The notes under the pieces: model-generated | Database searches by the model: none | What the model was told of the DNA's origin: nothing | The model's input: the letters and a program-made list of their open reading frames with translations, nothing else | Program-made: the position numbers and the translations under genes | NCBI RefSeq assembly: GCF_001754075.1 | Contig: NZ_MIEH01000016.1 | Location: 1 to 64,000 of the forward strand | Source of the DNA: Merdimonas faecis | GTDB lineage: Bacteria; Bacillota; Clostridia; Lachnospirales; Lachnospiraceae | Direction: 5' to 3' | DNA length: 64,000 nt | Shown here: piece after piece, positions 34,505 to 43,558 of the stretch | Layout: each line of letters starts with the position of its first letter | Position numbering within the stretch: the stretch's first letter is position 1

Positions 34505-36013
34505 ATGCTGTGCAGTACGATCCGTGATATCCTGGTGCGGACGGAAAGAAAATACGGACGGGAGGACGCCGTTCGGTATAAAGTGAAAAAGGATACAATA
34601 GAATCAAAGACATATACCTGCCTTAAGAATGACAGCGAAAGTTTTTCCCGGGTGCTGGATGATCTGGGGGAAAGAGGCGAGCATGTGGCTGTGATTGGAG
34701 CGACCTCATATCCCTGGCTGGTGACTTTCTTTGGGATCGTGGACAGCGGCAGTGTGGCGGTGCCCCTGGATGCCGGACTTCCGAAGGAAGAATTGTGCGG
34801 GCTTATGGACCGGGCAGATGTGACCGTCCTGGTGTACGATGAGATCCGGGCGGATGTGGCGGCAATTGCAAAAGAAAAGTGTCCGAAGCTGCGACATTTT
34901 ATTTCCATGCAGAAGGAAGAAAGCGATGAAGAGAGCCTTTCTTTCTGGCAGATGATCAGGGAAAATGAAGGGAGCTTTAGCGAACCGTTGGATCCGGATC
35001 AGCTGTGTACCATTATGTTTACATCCGGCACCACGGGGAAAAGCAAAGGTGTGATGCTGACCCATCGGAATCTGGCGGAAAACGCCACCTGTCTTGATAT
35101 GAAGATTCCGGAGCGGACTGTGATCATGTCGGTGCTTCCGATCCATCATGCCTACTGCCTGAGTATGGATATTTTGAAAGGGATTTCGCTGGGGGCGGTA
35201 ATCTGCATTAATGATTCACTTCTCAGGGTGGCGAAAAATATCAAGCTTTTTAAGCCGGAGATGATATTAATGGTGCCGCTGATGATCGAAACACTGGCTA
35301 AAAAGCTGGAGGATGCATCCCTCATTCCAGCAGCGGTCATAAAGGCAAAGGTGTTCGGGAAGCAGTTTCACACCATCTGCAGCGGCGGCGCATATCTGAA
35401 TCCTTCTTATATTGATCTGTTCCATAAATATGGAATTACGATCCTGCAGGGCTATGGCATGACAGAATGTTCTCCGGTTATCAGCAATAATGTCAGCTGG
35501 AACATCAAAAAGGAGTCGGTAGGGCAGCTTCTGCCAAACTGCCAGGCAAAGTCGGTGGACGGAGAGTTATGGGTGCGGGGCAGCAGTGTCATGCAGGGAT
35601 ATTATAAGATGCCAGAGGAAACAAAAGAGACCCTGGAAGGAGGATGGCTGAAGACAGGCGACCTGGGGTATGTGGACGAGGACGGGTTCGTATTCCTGAC
35701 CGGACGGAAGAAAAACCTGATCATCACCCGCAACGGAGAAAATGTATCCCCGGAAGAACTGGAAAACAAGCTGGGAGAATCCAGGCTTGTACAGGAAGTG
35801 CTGGTCCGGGAGGACGAAGGCGTGATCCAGGCGGTGATCTATCCTGATCCAGATTATGTAAAGAAGAAAAGAATCCGGGATGTGGAAGGGGAGCTTCAGA
35901 AGTTGATCGATGCCTATAACGAGAAGGCTCCAGTGTATAAACGGATTTACAGTCTTGTGGTCCGGGAGAGAGAATTCGACAAAACCACGTCAAAGAAGAT
36001 TAAGAGATACTAA
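34505..36013 (+). CDS. AMP-dependent acyl or aminoacyl ligase
   Basis: An adenylate-forming enzyme of 502 aa in the acyl-CoA/acyl-ACP synthetase group. Motifs: MFTSGTTGKSKGVMLTHRN near residue 175, YGMTECSPVISNN near 318, GGWLKTGDLGYVDEDGF, and a C-terminal GRKKNLIITRNGENVSPEELE with the catalytic-Lys region KTTSKKIKRY at the end. It likely charges the adjacent carrier protein. ATG 34505 with AAGAGGTGA is preferred; a GTG at 34496 lies inside that ribosome binding site. REP-like copy 4 begins 3 bp after the stop. Confidence 0.87.
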   Translation: MLCSTIRDILVRTERKYGREDAVRYKVKKDTIESKTYTCLKNDSESFSRVLDDLGERGEHVAVIGATSYPWLVTFFGIVDSGSVAVPLDAGLPKEELCGLMDRADVTVLVYDEIRADVAAIAKEKCPKLRHFISMQKEESDEESLSFWQMIRENEGSFSEPLDPDQLCTIMFTSGTTGKSKGVMLTHRNLAENATCLDMKIPERTVIMSVLPIHHAYCLSMDILKGISLGAVICINDSLLRVAKNIKLFKPEMILMVPLMIETLAKKLEDASLIPAAVIKAKVFGKQFHTICSGGAYLNPSYIDLFHKYGITILQGYGMTECSPVISNNVSWNIKKESVGQLLPNCQAKSVDGELWVRGSSVMQGYYKMPEETKETLEGGWLKTGDLGYVDEDGFVFLTGRKKNLIITRNGENVSPEELENKLGESRLVQEVLVREDEGVIQAVIYPDPDYVKKKRIRDVEGELQKLIDAYNEKAPVYKRIYSLVVREREFDKTTSKKIKRY

Positions 36014-36015
36014 GA

Positions 36016-36097
36016 GGGACAGGGTATATTGCAATTGGGGACACAGGCAAACGCAAAAGGGGACGTACACCTACGCAGAAGGTGTACGTCCCCTTTT
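36016..36097. repeat. Dispersed REP-like element, copy 4
   Basis: GGGAC motifs end at 36020, 36042 and 36064, exactly 22 bp apart, leading to a hairpin of 18-bp arms (36055-36072 and 36080-36097). The loop is ACGCAGA where other copies have GCA or TGC. The right part supplies the last codons and stop of the MFS gene. Confidence 0.87.
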
Positions 36098-37306
36098 GGT
36101 CAGCAGCCGTTCATGCATCAGAAACATCAGAACCAGAATCACCAGCAAAAATGGCGGGAAAAGTGCAATGCTGATGTGGTTCGCTATCAGTCCGAATATT
36201 GGAGGCATCAGGCAGGAGCCTACATAAGCCGAGGCCATCTGTACGCCGATTACGGCCTGGGAAAGATCCGCACCGAAATGATCAGGTGTGGAGTGGATGA
36301 TACAGGGATATATAGGCGCACATCCAAGACCGATCACGATGAGTCCGGCCAGCGAAGCGGTTCCGGAGAATGGCAGAAATAAAATAAGTATACCAAGAAG
36401 GATGATCCCCTGTCCAAGGCGGATCATCTGCGTATCGGAAAAACGCAGGGTCAAAAATCCGCTGGCGGCCCGGCCCGCAGTGATGCCGATGAAAAACAGA
36501 CTGGCATAGAAGGCGGCTGTTTCGGAGGATATTCCTTCATGGAGCGCCAGATAGCTGGAGGCCCAGAGTCCTGTAGTCTGCTCCAAAGCGCAGTAGCAGA
36601 AGAAAGCCACCATGACCTCGCGCGCGCCGGGGATCCGGAGGATCTGCCCGAGAGACAGAGGCTTTCTGGTATATGCAGCTTTCGCCGTATCCACAACTTC
36701 CGCAGCGTCTTTATCTATGGCAGCACCGGAAGACGATCCAGAGGCGGCGCCGGAAACATTCCGGGTCTTCCAAAGAGGAAGGCTGAGAAACAGGATAGCT
36801 GTCAGGGCCACCTGCAGGATGCCGATATACCGGTAGCCGGTGTTCCAGGAGGCGCCGCCGGAAAGTACTCTTCCCATGATATATGGCCCTGCGGAGGCTC
36901 CGACACCCCACATGCAGTGAAGCCAGCTCATGTGGCGGCTGGTATAGTGGAGAGCAACGTAGTTGTTCAAAGCAGCGTCCACGCTTCCGGCACCAAGTCC
37001 ATAGGGAACAGCCCACAGACATAGGGGGAGGAAGGAATGGCTGAAAGAAAAGCCAAAAAGGGCAGCTGCTGTCATGGCTACACTTAAAGCCGTTACTTTT
37101 CCGGGACCAAGGCGCAGGGTCAGCCGGTCACTCTGGAGGCTGGACACGATGGTTCCCCCGGAAATGATCATGGAAATGATGCCGGCGTAAGACACGGGCA
37201 CCTGAAATTCCTGGTACATAGAGGGCCAGGCGGACCCAAGGAGTCCGTCGGGAAGGCTCAGGCTTATAAAAGCAAGATATATAATCGCTAAGAGCAGATG
37301 AAACAT
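36071..37306 (-). CDS. MFS transporter whose 3' end is formed by the REP-like element
   Basis: A 411-aa major facilitator with about 12 membrane helices, close to the FucP/YbjJ-like group. It starts FHLLLAIIYLAFISLSLPDGLLGSAW and has a long inner loop rich in Ala/Ser. The last residues TKRGRTPSA are read from the hairpin of the element at 36016-36097 and the stop lies in its loop, so the native stop has been replaced. It overlaps the GH31 gene by 19 bp on the same strand, which suggests sugar uptake coupled to GH31, though export of the neighbouring operon's product is possible. Confidence 0.85.
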   Translation of the reverse strand: MFHLLLAIIYLAFISLSLPDGLLGSAWPSMYQEFQVPVSYAGIISMIISGGTIVSSLQSDRLTLRLGPGKVTALSVAMTAAALFGFSFSHSFLPLCLWAVPYGLGAGSVDAALNNYVALHYTSRHMSWLHCMWGVGASAGPYIMGRVLSGGASWNTGYRYIGILQVALTAILFLSLPLWKTRNVSGAASGSSSGAAIDKDAAEVVDTAKAAYTRKPLSLGQILRIPGAREVMVAFFCYCALEQTTGLWASSYLALHEGISSETAAFYASLFFIGITAGRAASGFLTLRFSDTQMIRLGQGIILLGILILFLPFSGTASLAGLIVIGLGCAPIYPCIIHSTPDHFGADLSQAVIGVQMASAYVGSCLMPPIFGLIANHISIALFPPFLLVILVLMFLMHERLLTKRGRTPSA

Positions 37307-39369
37307 GGTGTGATCGTCCTTTCTTCCGATCCCTCACAGCTGACCGTTCCATCGGCTTCTATGTGTATGACGGACAGATGTGAGGGATCATTGTAGTCTT
37401 TTCCATAGCCGTCATCATCATAAAGTGTGTAGCTGCAGACAGCATTTGTATCAGTGTCCGGATATGCGATGACCTTGAGAACAGAAGCGTCCACATTTTC
37501 TACATTTTCTGCCGCATCGGCCAGGGGAAGAAGATGGCCTTTCCGGACAAAGAAGATAAGCTCATGTTCGGCGGCGGGCACGTAGTGATGGCCTGCGGTC
37601 ATTTTTTCAAACCGAAGGTCTTCCGGGCCGGAGGTGGTAACAAGCAGCATATCCTCCGGCAGATAGACATAGCGTCCTGTGGTATTTGGCTGGTAAACAG
37701 GAGCAAGCATCAGGCTTTCACCCAAAAGAAGCTGATCCTCTACCTGAGAAGCATGCGGGTCAGAAGGGTAGCCAAAAGCAAGCGGTGCAAACAGCATAGT
37801 GTCGTTTAACGCAGCCTTCATATATTCACTGTACAGGTATGGCAGCAGGCAGTAGCGAAGCCGGATGATATTTCTAAGAGCGGCTTTGTTGGAGAAGCGG
37901 TAAGCCTCCTGTTCTCTGGTGCCGAGAGCGGAATGATTTCTCATCAGAGGCGTAAAGATGCCAAACTCCAGCCAGCGAAGCAGAAGGTCTTCTGTGGTAT
38001 CCGCCCCAAATCCGCCAAGATCCGCTCCGGTGTAAAGGAATCCGCACATGCTTAGGGATGGCATCATCTTTACATTCATCAGAAGATGGGACCACCAGGA
38101 CAGATTGTCTCCCTGCCAGATGCCGCCGTAACGGTGCATGCCGATATAGGAGGATCGGGAAAACATGAGAATCCGCTTATCCGGTTCCAGTTCTTCAAAG
38201 GCTTCACCGGCTGCCCTTGTCATGTTGTAACCGTACAGGTTGTGTACTTTATCATGGCGGATTTTCGGAAAGCCGTTTCCAGGCTCGTGATAGAAGCTTC
38301 TGTAATCCTCCGGATTGTTTGCAAGAGTGTTGACAAGACTCAGAAAATGGTCATTCTTCTCCATATCAAGATTTTGGCCTTTCAGGGCCGCCACTTCGTC
38401 AAATACCTGGTTCAGCCGCTTTTCAGAATAGAAAATAGCAGGCTCATTCATGTCATTCCAGAAGCCATCGATACCCATATCCAGAAGAACCTTATATTTC
38501 ATGCCGAACCATCTTCTGGCATCAGGATTCAGCATATCCGGGAAATGAGCTCTTCCCGGCCATACAGCGCCCACGAAAGGCGTGCCGTCTTCTTCCTTGC
38601 AGAAATATCCCTTCTCCAGGCCTTCCTCATAGACGGAGTACCCTTCTTTGATCTTGACACCTGCGTCAATGATGGGAACAAGATGGATCCCCTGCTTTTT
38701 CATATCAGCGGCAAGACGCGGCAGATCAGGGAATTTTTCTTCAGATACGGTGAAGTCCTCATACTGCTCCATGTAATCAATATCCAGATAGATCGCATCC
38801 AGAGGCATATCCGCTTCTTTGTATTTTGCCGCTACTTCACGGATATCCTCCTCTGTTTTATAGCCCCAGCGGCTCTGGCCGTACCCAAAGGCCCACTTGG
38901 GAGGGATATAACTTCTTCCGATCATCTGCCGGAAAGTATGAACGATAGATGTAAGAAGCCCGTCCTCTTCTTCGATGACATAAAGATCCAGATCCCAATT
39001 CTCAGGTGTGATAATAAGCAAATCCTTTTGTGTATACCCGATATCGAAGGTCAGCTGACCCGGGTAATCTATGAAAATTCCAAAAGGAGAGGAGCCGCCA
39101 ACTAAGAGAAAATTGTGCGCTCCATAAAGAGAATGGGTGGTCTCCAGGTGATGGGGGTCGTCACTGCAGTTGCTGGTATAAGACCATCCGCGTTTATTAA
39201 TGCCCCGTACCTGTTCCCCTAAGCCATATACAGGCACATCCGCGGGAAGCGGATAGTACAGAGAGCCTTCTTTTATAGCAAAGTAAGGAAGAGAATCCTG
39301 TTCTGCAGGATAATGCTTGATGACAGCGTCAGTGGGAAATGGATTTCCGAATGAATATTTACGTACCAT
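37288..39369 (-). CDS. GH31 alpha-glucosidase
   Basis: A 693-aa family 31 glycoside hydrolase. The N-terminal beta domain contains YGLGEQVRGINKRG; the barrel has YGQSRWGYKTEED, AIYLDIDYM and the catalytic nucleophile Asp in DGFWNDMNEPA near residue 305. Later, GADLGGFGADTTEDLL and PLMRNHSALGTREQE match alpha-glucosidases rather than xylosidases. There is no signal peptide, so it is intracellular. It is divergent from an AraC regulator and co-transcribed with the MFS gene. AAGGAGAAAATAC precedes the start. Confidence 0.92.
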   Translation of the reverse strand: MVRKYSFGNPFPTDAVIKHYPAEQDSLPYFAIKEGSLYYPLPADVPVYGLGEQVRGINKRGWSYTSNCSDDPHHLETTHSLYGAHNFLLVGGSSPFGIFIDYPGQLTFDIGYTQKDLLIITPENWDLDLYVIEEEDGLLTSIVHTFRQMIGRSYIPPKWAFGYGQSRWGYKTEEDIREVAAKYKEADMPLDAIYLDIDYMEQYEDFTVSEEKFPDLPRLAADMKKQGIHLVPIIDAGVKIKEGYSVYEEGLEKGYFCKEEDGTPFVGAVWPGRAHFPDMLNPDARRWFGMKYKVLLDMGIDGFWNDMNEPAIFYSEKRLNQVFDEVAALKGQNLDMEKNDHFLSLVNTLANNPEDYRSFYHEPGNGFPKIRHDKVHNLYGYNMTRAAGEAFEELEPDKRILMFSRSSYIGMHRYGGIWQGDNLSWWSHLLMNVKMMPSLSMCGFLYTGADLGGFGADTTEDLLLRWLEFGIFTPLMRNHSALGTREQEAYRFSNKAALRNIIRLRYCLLPYLYSEYMKAALNDTMLFAPLAFGYPSDPHASQVEDQLLLGESLMLAPVYQPNTTGRYVYLPEDMLLVTTSGPEDLRFEKMTAGHHYVPAAEHELIFFVRKGHLLPLADAAENVENVDASVLKVIAYPDTDTNAVCSYTLYDDDGYGKDYNDPSHLSVIHIEADGTVSCEGSEERTITPCFICS

Positions 39370-39496
39370 GTATTTTCTCCTTCCGATTCTTTTTTCAATA
39401 TGATACTATTATATAAATGTAGACCCAGGGAATCTTGCATATTTCTGACAGGTTTTGACACAATCCTGTCTCCGGACAGCTGCAGGGAGGAAGAAA

Positions 39497-40393
39497 ATGG
39501 AGCAAAAAGGACAGTATTTGGAGAAAGGACGACACGGGACGCCTATGTTCCCGGTGGAATATTATGACTGCGAATATCCGGCCAACCTGGCCGGGCTACC
39601 GGTTCACTGGCATGAAGAGTTTGAGGTTACCTATGTGCGGAAGGGGAGCTGCACCTACCTGATCGATCTTATGCCCATAAGAGTTAAAAAAGGAGATTTT
39701 TTATTTCTGCCCTCCGGAGTTCTCCACGGCATTCCGGAAGGTAATACGAAAATGCTGGAAACAGAAAGCTTTGTTTTTCATCCCGGGATGTTGGGCGGCA
39801 TGGATGTGTGCGGGGTCAAATATATCTCTCCGCTGGAGAACGGAGACATTAGATTCCCGTATGTGTTTTCAAAAGAAGGAGCCGGAGAACTTTCCAAAGG
39901 ACTAAAAGTGCTGTTTGACAGGCTTAAAAACAGTTTCCTTGACAGAGAGACCGGATATGAGATGGAGGTAAAGGCATGCCTGCTGGAAATGGTCTTGCTT
40001 CTTTATCGGGAATCTTCCTTTGAAAGAAGGAAAGAAGAAAATCAGAGTACCATTGAAAGGCTCAGAAAGGTTATCCAATATATCAAAGAGAACTATCAAA
40101 AGCCGGTGACTGTTGGAGAACTGGCGGCGGTCTGCCACTTCAGTGAGTGCTATTTCATGCGTTTTTTTAAGCAGTATATGAATATGACCTGTGTGGAATA
40201 TATGAATCAGTACCGGATGGAAATTGCGGCGGAAAGACTGTCATCCGGCCGGGAAAGTATTACAGATATTGCGCTGGATACCGGATTTAATAATATTTCT
40301 TATTTTAACCGGGTGTTTAAAAAAAGCTTTGGGATGACGCCAAAAGCCTACCGGCAGGCCTATGAGAGTGTGGAACTGGACAAGGTGGAATGA
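39497..40393 (+). CDS. AraC family regulator
   Basis: A 298-aa regulator with an N-terminal cupin (PVHWHEEFEVTYVRKGSCTYLI, FLFLPSGVLHGIPEG) and a C-terminal double helix-turn-helix (VGELAAVCHFSECYFMRFFKQ; ITDIALDTGFNNISYFNRVFKK). It is probably a sugar-responsive activator of the divergent GH31-MFS genes. The start at 39497 has GGGAGGAAG upstream; the ATG at 39455 has none. Confidence 0.88.
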   Translation: MEQKGQYLEKGRHGTPMFPVEYYDCEYPANLAGLPVHWHEEFEVTYVRKGSCTYLIDLMPIRVKKGDFLFLPSGVLHGIPEGNTKMLETESFVFHPGMLGGMDVCGVKYISPLENGDIRFPYVFSKEGAGELSKGLKVLFDRLKNSFLDRETGYEMEVKACLLEMVLLLYRESSFERRKEENQSTIERLRKVIQYIKENYQKPVTVGELAAVCHFSECYFMRFFKQYMNMTCVEYMNQYRMEIAAERLSSGRESITDIALDTGFNNISYFNRVFKKSFGMTPKAYRQAYESVELDKVE

Positions 40394-40420
40394 AAGGGAC
40401 GCAGTAAATGCGTTCCTTTT
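40394..40420 (+). terminator. Terminator after the AraC gene
   Basis: AAAGGGACGCA, loop GTAAA, TGCGTTCCTTTT: a stem with one G-T pair, ending in a T run. Confidence 0.7.
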
Positions 40421-40433
40421 GTGATAAAAGGTC

Positions 40434-40464
40434 TTGCTCGTGACGCGGCGTCATGAATTATAAT
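40434..40464 (+). promoter_or_regulatory. MerR-type promoter with 19-bp spacer and operator dyad
   Basis: TTGCTC (40434-40439) and TATAAT (40459-40464) are 19 bp apart, the long spacer typical of MerR-controlled promoters. TGACGCGGCGTCA (40441-40453), symmetrical about its central base, lies in the spacer. It sits 20 bp before the truncated merR gene and once drove the whole merR-ABC operon. Confidence 0.75.
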
Positions 40465-40484
40465 GGGAGCAGGAGGGAAGATAT

Positions 40485-40820
40485 ATGGACAAAAAGCGTG
40501 CAATCCCAGAAGGATATATGACAGTCGGAGAGCTGGCTGGAAAGATGGGGACCACCGTGCGGACCCTGCAGTATTACGACAGAGAGGGCCTGCTCTCGCC
40601 ATCATCAGAGAGTGAGGGAGGCAGGAGGCTTTATACGTATAAGGACATGATCCGTCTACATCAGATCCAGGCGCTGAAATCTCTTGGATTTTCTCTGGGA
40701 GATATCAAAAACCGCCTGATATCACTGGATACGCCGGAAGAAGTGGCAGAAGCCCTCACAGGGCAGGCCCAGTCGATCAGGGAAAAGATATGGCAGCTGT
40801 TCATTAAGTGTCAGCAGTAA
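40485..40820 (+). CDS. MerR family regulator, C-terminally truncated
   Basis: The 111-aa product keeps the full MerR winged-helix domain (MTVGELAGKMGTTVRTLQYYDREGLLSPS; RRLYTYKDMIRLHQIQALKSLGFSLGDIKNRL). It then loses similarity after AEALTGQAQSIREKI. Full-length relatives, often beside ABC transporter genes, are more than twice as long, with a C-terminal effector domain. The remaining nine residues come from the inserted AT-rich DNA. The DNA-binding part could still bind its operator without a sensor domain. Confidence 0.8.
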   Translation: MDKKRAIPEGYMTVGELAGKMGTTVRTLQYYDREGLLSPSSESEGGRRLYTYKDMIRLHQIQALKSLGFSLGDIKNRLISLDTPEEVAEALTGQAQSIREKIWQLFIKCQQ

Positions 40821-40870
40821 TAACTTGCTCATACTACCACCATTTTCTATACCTTTTTTGAAAAGGGAAT

Positions 40871-41335
40871 TTATGTTTTATTTAATTCTATTTCTGCAAT
40901 AGCCTTATCTAAGAAAATTTCCCCGTCTAAATGTTCTATTTCATGGCAGAAACATTGTGCAAGTTCATTTTCGCCAGTAATAATGATTTCCTCTCCATTT
41001 TCATTTTGCGCTTGAAGAGTTACTTTTTGCGGACGGATTGTTTTTACACAACGATTGGGGAAGCTAAGGCAGGCTTCATTACATTCTTGAACGCCGCTGC
41101 AACCGATTATTATAGGGTTTACCAGCTTTAAAAAGCAATTATTATAATCAATCACAACAAGTCGTTTTAATATACCTACTTGGTTTGCCGCAATAGCAGC
41201 ACCGTTTTCAGTTTGTTGTAGTGTATCTAACATATCGTCAAGAATTTGTCTGATTTTATCATTGAAAAATTTTACTTCTTTACACCTTTTACGCAGAATG
41301 GGGTCGTCAAAGTATCGAATATTTCTTATTGCCAT
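40871..41335 (-). CDS. def: Peptide deformylase paralog
   Basis: The 154-aa protein has the three deformylase motifs in variant form: GAAIAANQVG (usual GxGLAAxQ), EACLSFP (usual EGCLS, Cys metal ligand) and CHEIEHLDG (HExxH ligands). It removes formyl groups from nascent proteins. It lies on the AT-rich insert, so it is an accessory copy, possibly giving tolerance to deformylase inhibitors (inference). ATG 41335 with GGGGGGA 6 bp upstream is chosen; a longer in-frame reading lies inside the XRE gene. It overlaps the XRE gene by 29 bp. Confidence 0.88.
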   Translation of the reverse strand: MAIRNIRYFDDPILRKRCKEVKFFNDKIRQILDDMLDTLQQTENGAAIAANQVGILKRLVVIDYNNCFLKLVNPIIIGCSGVQECNEACLSFPNRCVKTIRPQKVTLQAQNENGEEIIITGENELAQCFCHEIEHLDGEIFLDKAIAEIELNKT

Positions 41336-41570
41336 TGCTATCCCCCCGACTACTATCAGCCCTTGATTTTCTTTGGCTTTCCTCGAATAAAAATACTTCT
41401 TCGATAGGAAAGTCAAACACTTTTGAAATATCATAAGCAAGCCATATAGACGGTTCAAATTTTTCTGTTTCAATGGCGTTAATTGCCTGCCTTGATGTGC
41501 CTACCATTGCTCCTAATTGTTCTTGTGTTATTCCTTTTTCTTCTCGCAGTTCTCTAATTCGGTTTTTCAT
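41307..41570 (-). CDS. XRE family regulator
   Basis: An 87-aa Cro/CI-type protein: MKNRIRELREEKGITQEQLG, GTSRQAINAIETEKFEPS, then AYDISKVFDFPIEEVFLFEE, the small YgzD-like group. It precedes def in one operon and faces a promoter enclosed by a large inverted repeat at 41586-41642, so it very probably represses itself and def. Confidence 0.87.
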   Translation of the reverse strand: MKNRIRELREEKGITQEQLGAMVGTSRQAINAIETEKFEPSIWLAYDISKVFDFPIEEVFLFEESQRKSRADSSRGDSNGNKKYSIL

Positions 41571-41585
41571 TTATAAATTCCTTTC

Positions 41586-41642
41586 TGTAAGGTTGACGTT
41601 ACAGTGTATTATAACAGATTTTCTTGTAATGTCAACCTTACA
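41586..41642 (-). promoter_or_regulatory. Promoter enclosed by an 18-bp inverted repeat (xre-def)
   Basis: Arms 41586-41603 and 41625-41642 match over 18 bp with one mismatch (outer 12 bp TGTAAGGTTGAC/GTCAACCTTACA perfect). On the minus strand the right arm contains TTGACA and the 21-bp middle contains TATAAT, spacer 16 bp. A protein bound to the arms would cover the promoter. Confidence 0.8.
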
Positions 41643-41664
41643 AAAAGATTTCCATGGAAAATAG

Positions 41665-42147
41665 TTATTTTTGTAATATTACAATTTCCCCCTCTCCCTG
41701 TGGCTCTTGAAACCCCTTATAATGATGTTCTAGTATTTCATCTGTTATTATGAATGGTGAGTTTGCATGTAAAGATAAATTCCTTTTTTGAAGTCTTTTT
41801 CGTAAAAGCTCTTTATTAGCTTTCATGTATACCAATTCAACGATACCGCCCGCATTTTCAATCATATTTCGATAAAACTCCCGATTATCTTTGTTCCAAA
41901 AGCTAAAATCAATGACAACATTTTTCCCATTTTTGATTAAACTTATCATTTTTTGCCGAAGTAAGAGTTCTACTTTTTCAGATAACTCATCGTACTGGGT
42001 TTCCGAATAATCAATTCCTTTTTGTCCGTATATGTTCCACATTTCCTCATCAATAGAAAGTCTGATATATCCCTCTTGTTCTTTTTGCTTTGCATATGTT
42101 GTTTTTCCAGAACCGCATACTCCGCACATCATTATAACTTTACTCAT
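41665..42147 (-). CDS. P-loop nucleotide kinase-like protein
   Basis: A 160-aa AAA-type kinase. Walker A is MCGVCGSGKTTYAKQ near the start; SIDEEMW and NVVIDFSFWNKDNRE resemble the acceptor-binding and Walker B parts of zeta-toxin/polynucleotide-kinase-like small-molecule kinases. The substrate is unknown. ATG 42147 with GGAGGG upstream is chosen, as the extra N-terminal residues of the longer frame are unlike any family. It follows the MATE gene on the insert. Confidence 0.8.
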   Translation of the reverse strand: MSKVIMMCGVCGSGKTTYAKQKEQEGYIRLSIDEEMWNIYGQKGIDYSETQYDELSEKVELLLRQKMISLIKNGKNVVIDFSFWNKDNREFYRNMIENAGGIVELVYMKANKELLRKRLQKRNLSLHANSPFIITDEILEHHYKGFQEPQGEGEIVILQK

Positions 42148-42217
42148 AATATTTCCCTCCATGAATGAAAGTGTATTGTTTTTGAGTATATCAAATTTGC
42201 GGATAAAAATATACAAA

Positions 42218-43558
42218 TCATTTATATTTTTTCTGTTTCCACTTGCCGCTTTTATATCGCCAAAGAGAAAATAGTGCAGTACAAAGCCATGTGAGAGCAG
42301 TTGTCCACCATATCCCCCATTGACCGATAAAAGAGATATTGGTTAATGCAAAGACAAACACAAGCCGACAGACGATTTCTAAAATACCGTTTGCCATAGA
42401 ATAGGCAGAGTCGCCAGTCCCATTCAACAGATAACGGAGTATTTGGGACATACCCAATGCCATAAAAAATGTACTTGTGATATGAATACCTGTTACGGCA
42501 TTTTCAATAATGACTGTATCAGATACAAACATATTCATTGCCAATTTTCCAAATACCCAAAAAACCAAAAGTAGAATGAGAGAATAGGAAGCGCATATTT
42601 TTAATGCGGAAATCAGTCCTTGCTTTATCCGTTCTGTTTTGCCTGCCCCGATATTTTGTCCTGTATAAGTTGCAATCGCCGTACCTAATGCCGTAAAAGG
42701 CTGTTGGATTAAGTTTTCGATTTGGCTTGTTGCTGCAAATGCCCCTATTACGCTTGTTCCAAACCCATTGATTACCCATTGTAAGATACTGCTTGAAAGA
42801 TAAATCAATGAATATTGAAAGCCCATTGGAATACAGATTTTAAGAATTTGCCTAGCAATGCTTCGGTCAAACTTCGCTTCTTTGATTGCCTTTTGGAAAT
42901 AAGAATATTTCTTTATGGCATATGCAAAACATAAAATTCCTGCTATCCCCTGCGCTAACAGGGAAGCAATGGCAGTCCCCTCTACACCAGTATGGAAGAT
43001 TAGGATAAATACTAAATCAAATACGATATTCAGTATGCTGCAAGTTGCCAAAAAAATAATCGGCGTTTTTGCGTCCCCCAATGAGCGAAGTATGCTGAAC
43101 GGTATGTAATAGATGATTACGAAAATAAGACCGCCTAAAGATACCGACATATAGTTTACTGCGTCCTCCAATAAGGAAACAGGAGTGTTTAACAGGATCA
43201 GTAATGGTCTTGTAATCAGCAATGCAAAAGCCGATATAATCAAGGTGCTTACAATGCTTATCATTGTTCCGTTCCGAATGGCAAGGGCTGTACCTGCTTC
43301 ATCATTTGCCCCGAAAAATTGGGAAACAACAATTCCCGAACCAATGGCAATGCCTAAGCAGAGAGAGGTAAATACCATTGAAACAGAGCCGGTTGCACCT
43401 ACCGAAGCAAAGGCGTTTGCGCCGATTAAATGTCCTACAATAATTCTGTCTACAATGATAAATGACTGTTGTAAAATAGTTCCGAACATAAGCGGAATGG
43501 CAAAGGACAAAAGTAATTTTGTCGGATTGCCAGTTGTCATATTTGTTTGTTTACTCAT
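42218..43558 (-). CDS. MATE family efflux transporter
   Basis: A 446-aa antiporter with twelve hydrophobic segments in two repeats. It starts TTGNPTKLLLSFAIPLMFGTILQQSFIIVDRIIVG with the conserved N-terminal pattern, and GIAIGSGIVVSQFFGAND follows. It exports drugs or metabolites using sodium or protons. AGGAGTTAAAA precedes the start. Codon and base composition match the AT-rich insert, not the host. Confidence 0.9.
   Translation of the reverse strand: MSKQTNMTTGNPTKLLLSFAIPLMFGTILQQSFIIVDRIIVGHLIGANAFASVGATGSVSMVFTSLCLGIAIGSGIVVSQFFGANDEAGTALAIRNGTMISIVSTLIISAFALLITRPLLILLNTPVSLLEDAVNYMSVSLGGLIFVIIYYIPFSILRSLGDAKTPIIFLATCSILNIVFDLVFILIFHTGVEGTAIASLLAQGIAGILCFAYAIKKYSYFQKAIKEAKFDRSIARQILKICIPMGFQYSLIYLSSSILQWVINGFGTSVIGAFAATSQIENLIQQPFTALGTAIATYTGQNIGAGKTERIKQGLISALKICASYSLILLLVFWVFGKLAMNMFVSDTVIIENAVTGIHITSTFFMALGMSQILRYLLNGTGDSAYSMANGILEIVCRLVFVFALTNISFIGQWGIWWTTALTWLCTALFSLWRYKSGKWKQKKYK

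Noticed and set aside
38086-39105. A 339-codon plus-strand frame
   Set aside because: It is antisense to the GH31 gene; no start signal or recognisable domain.
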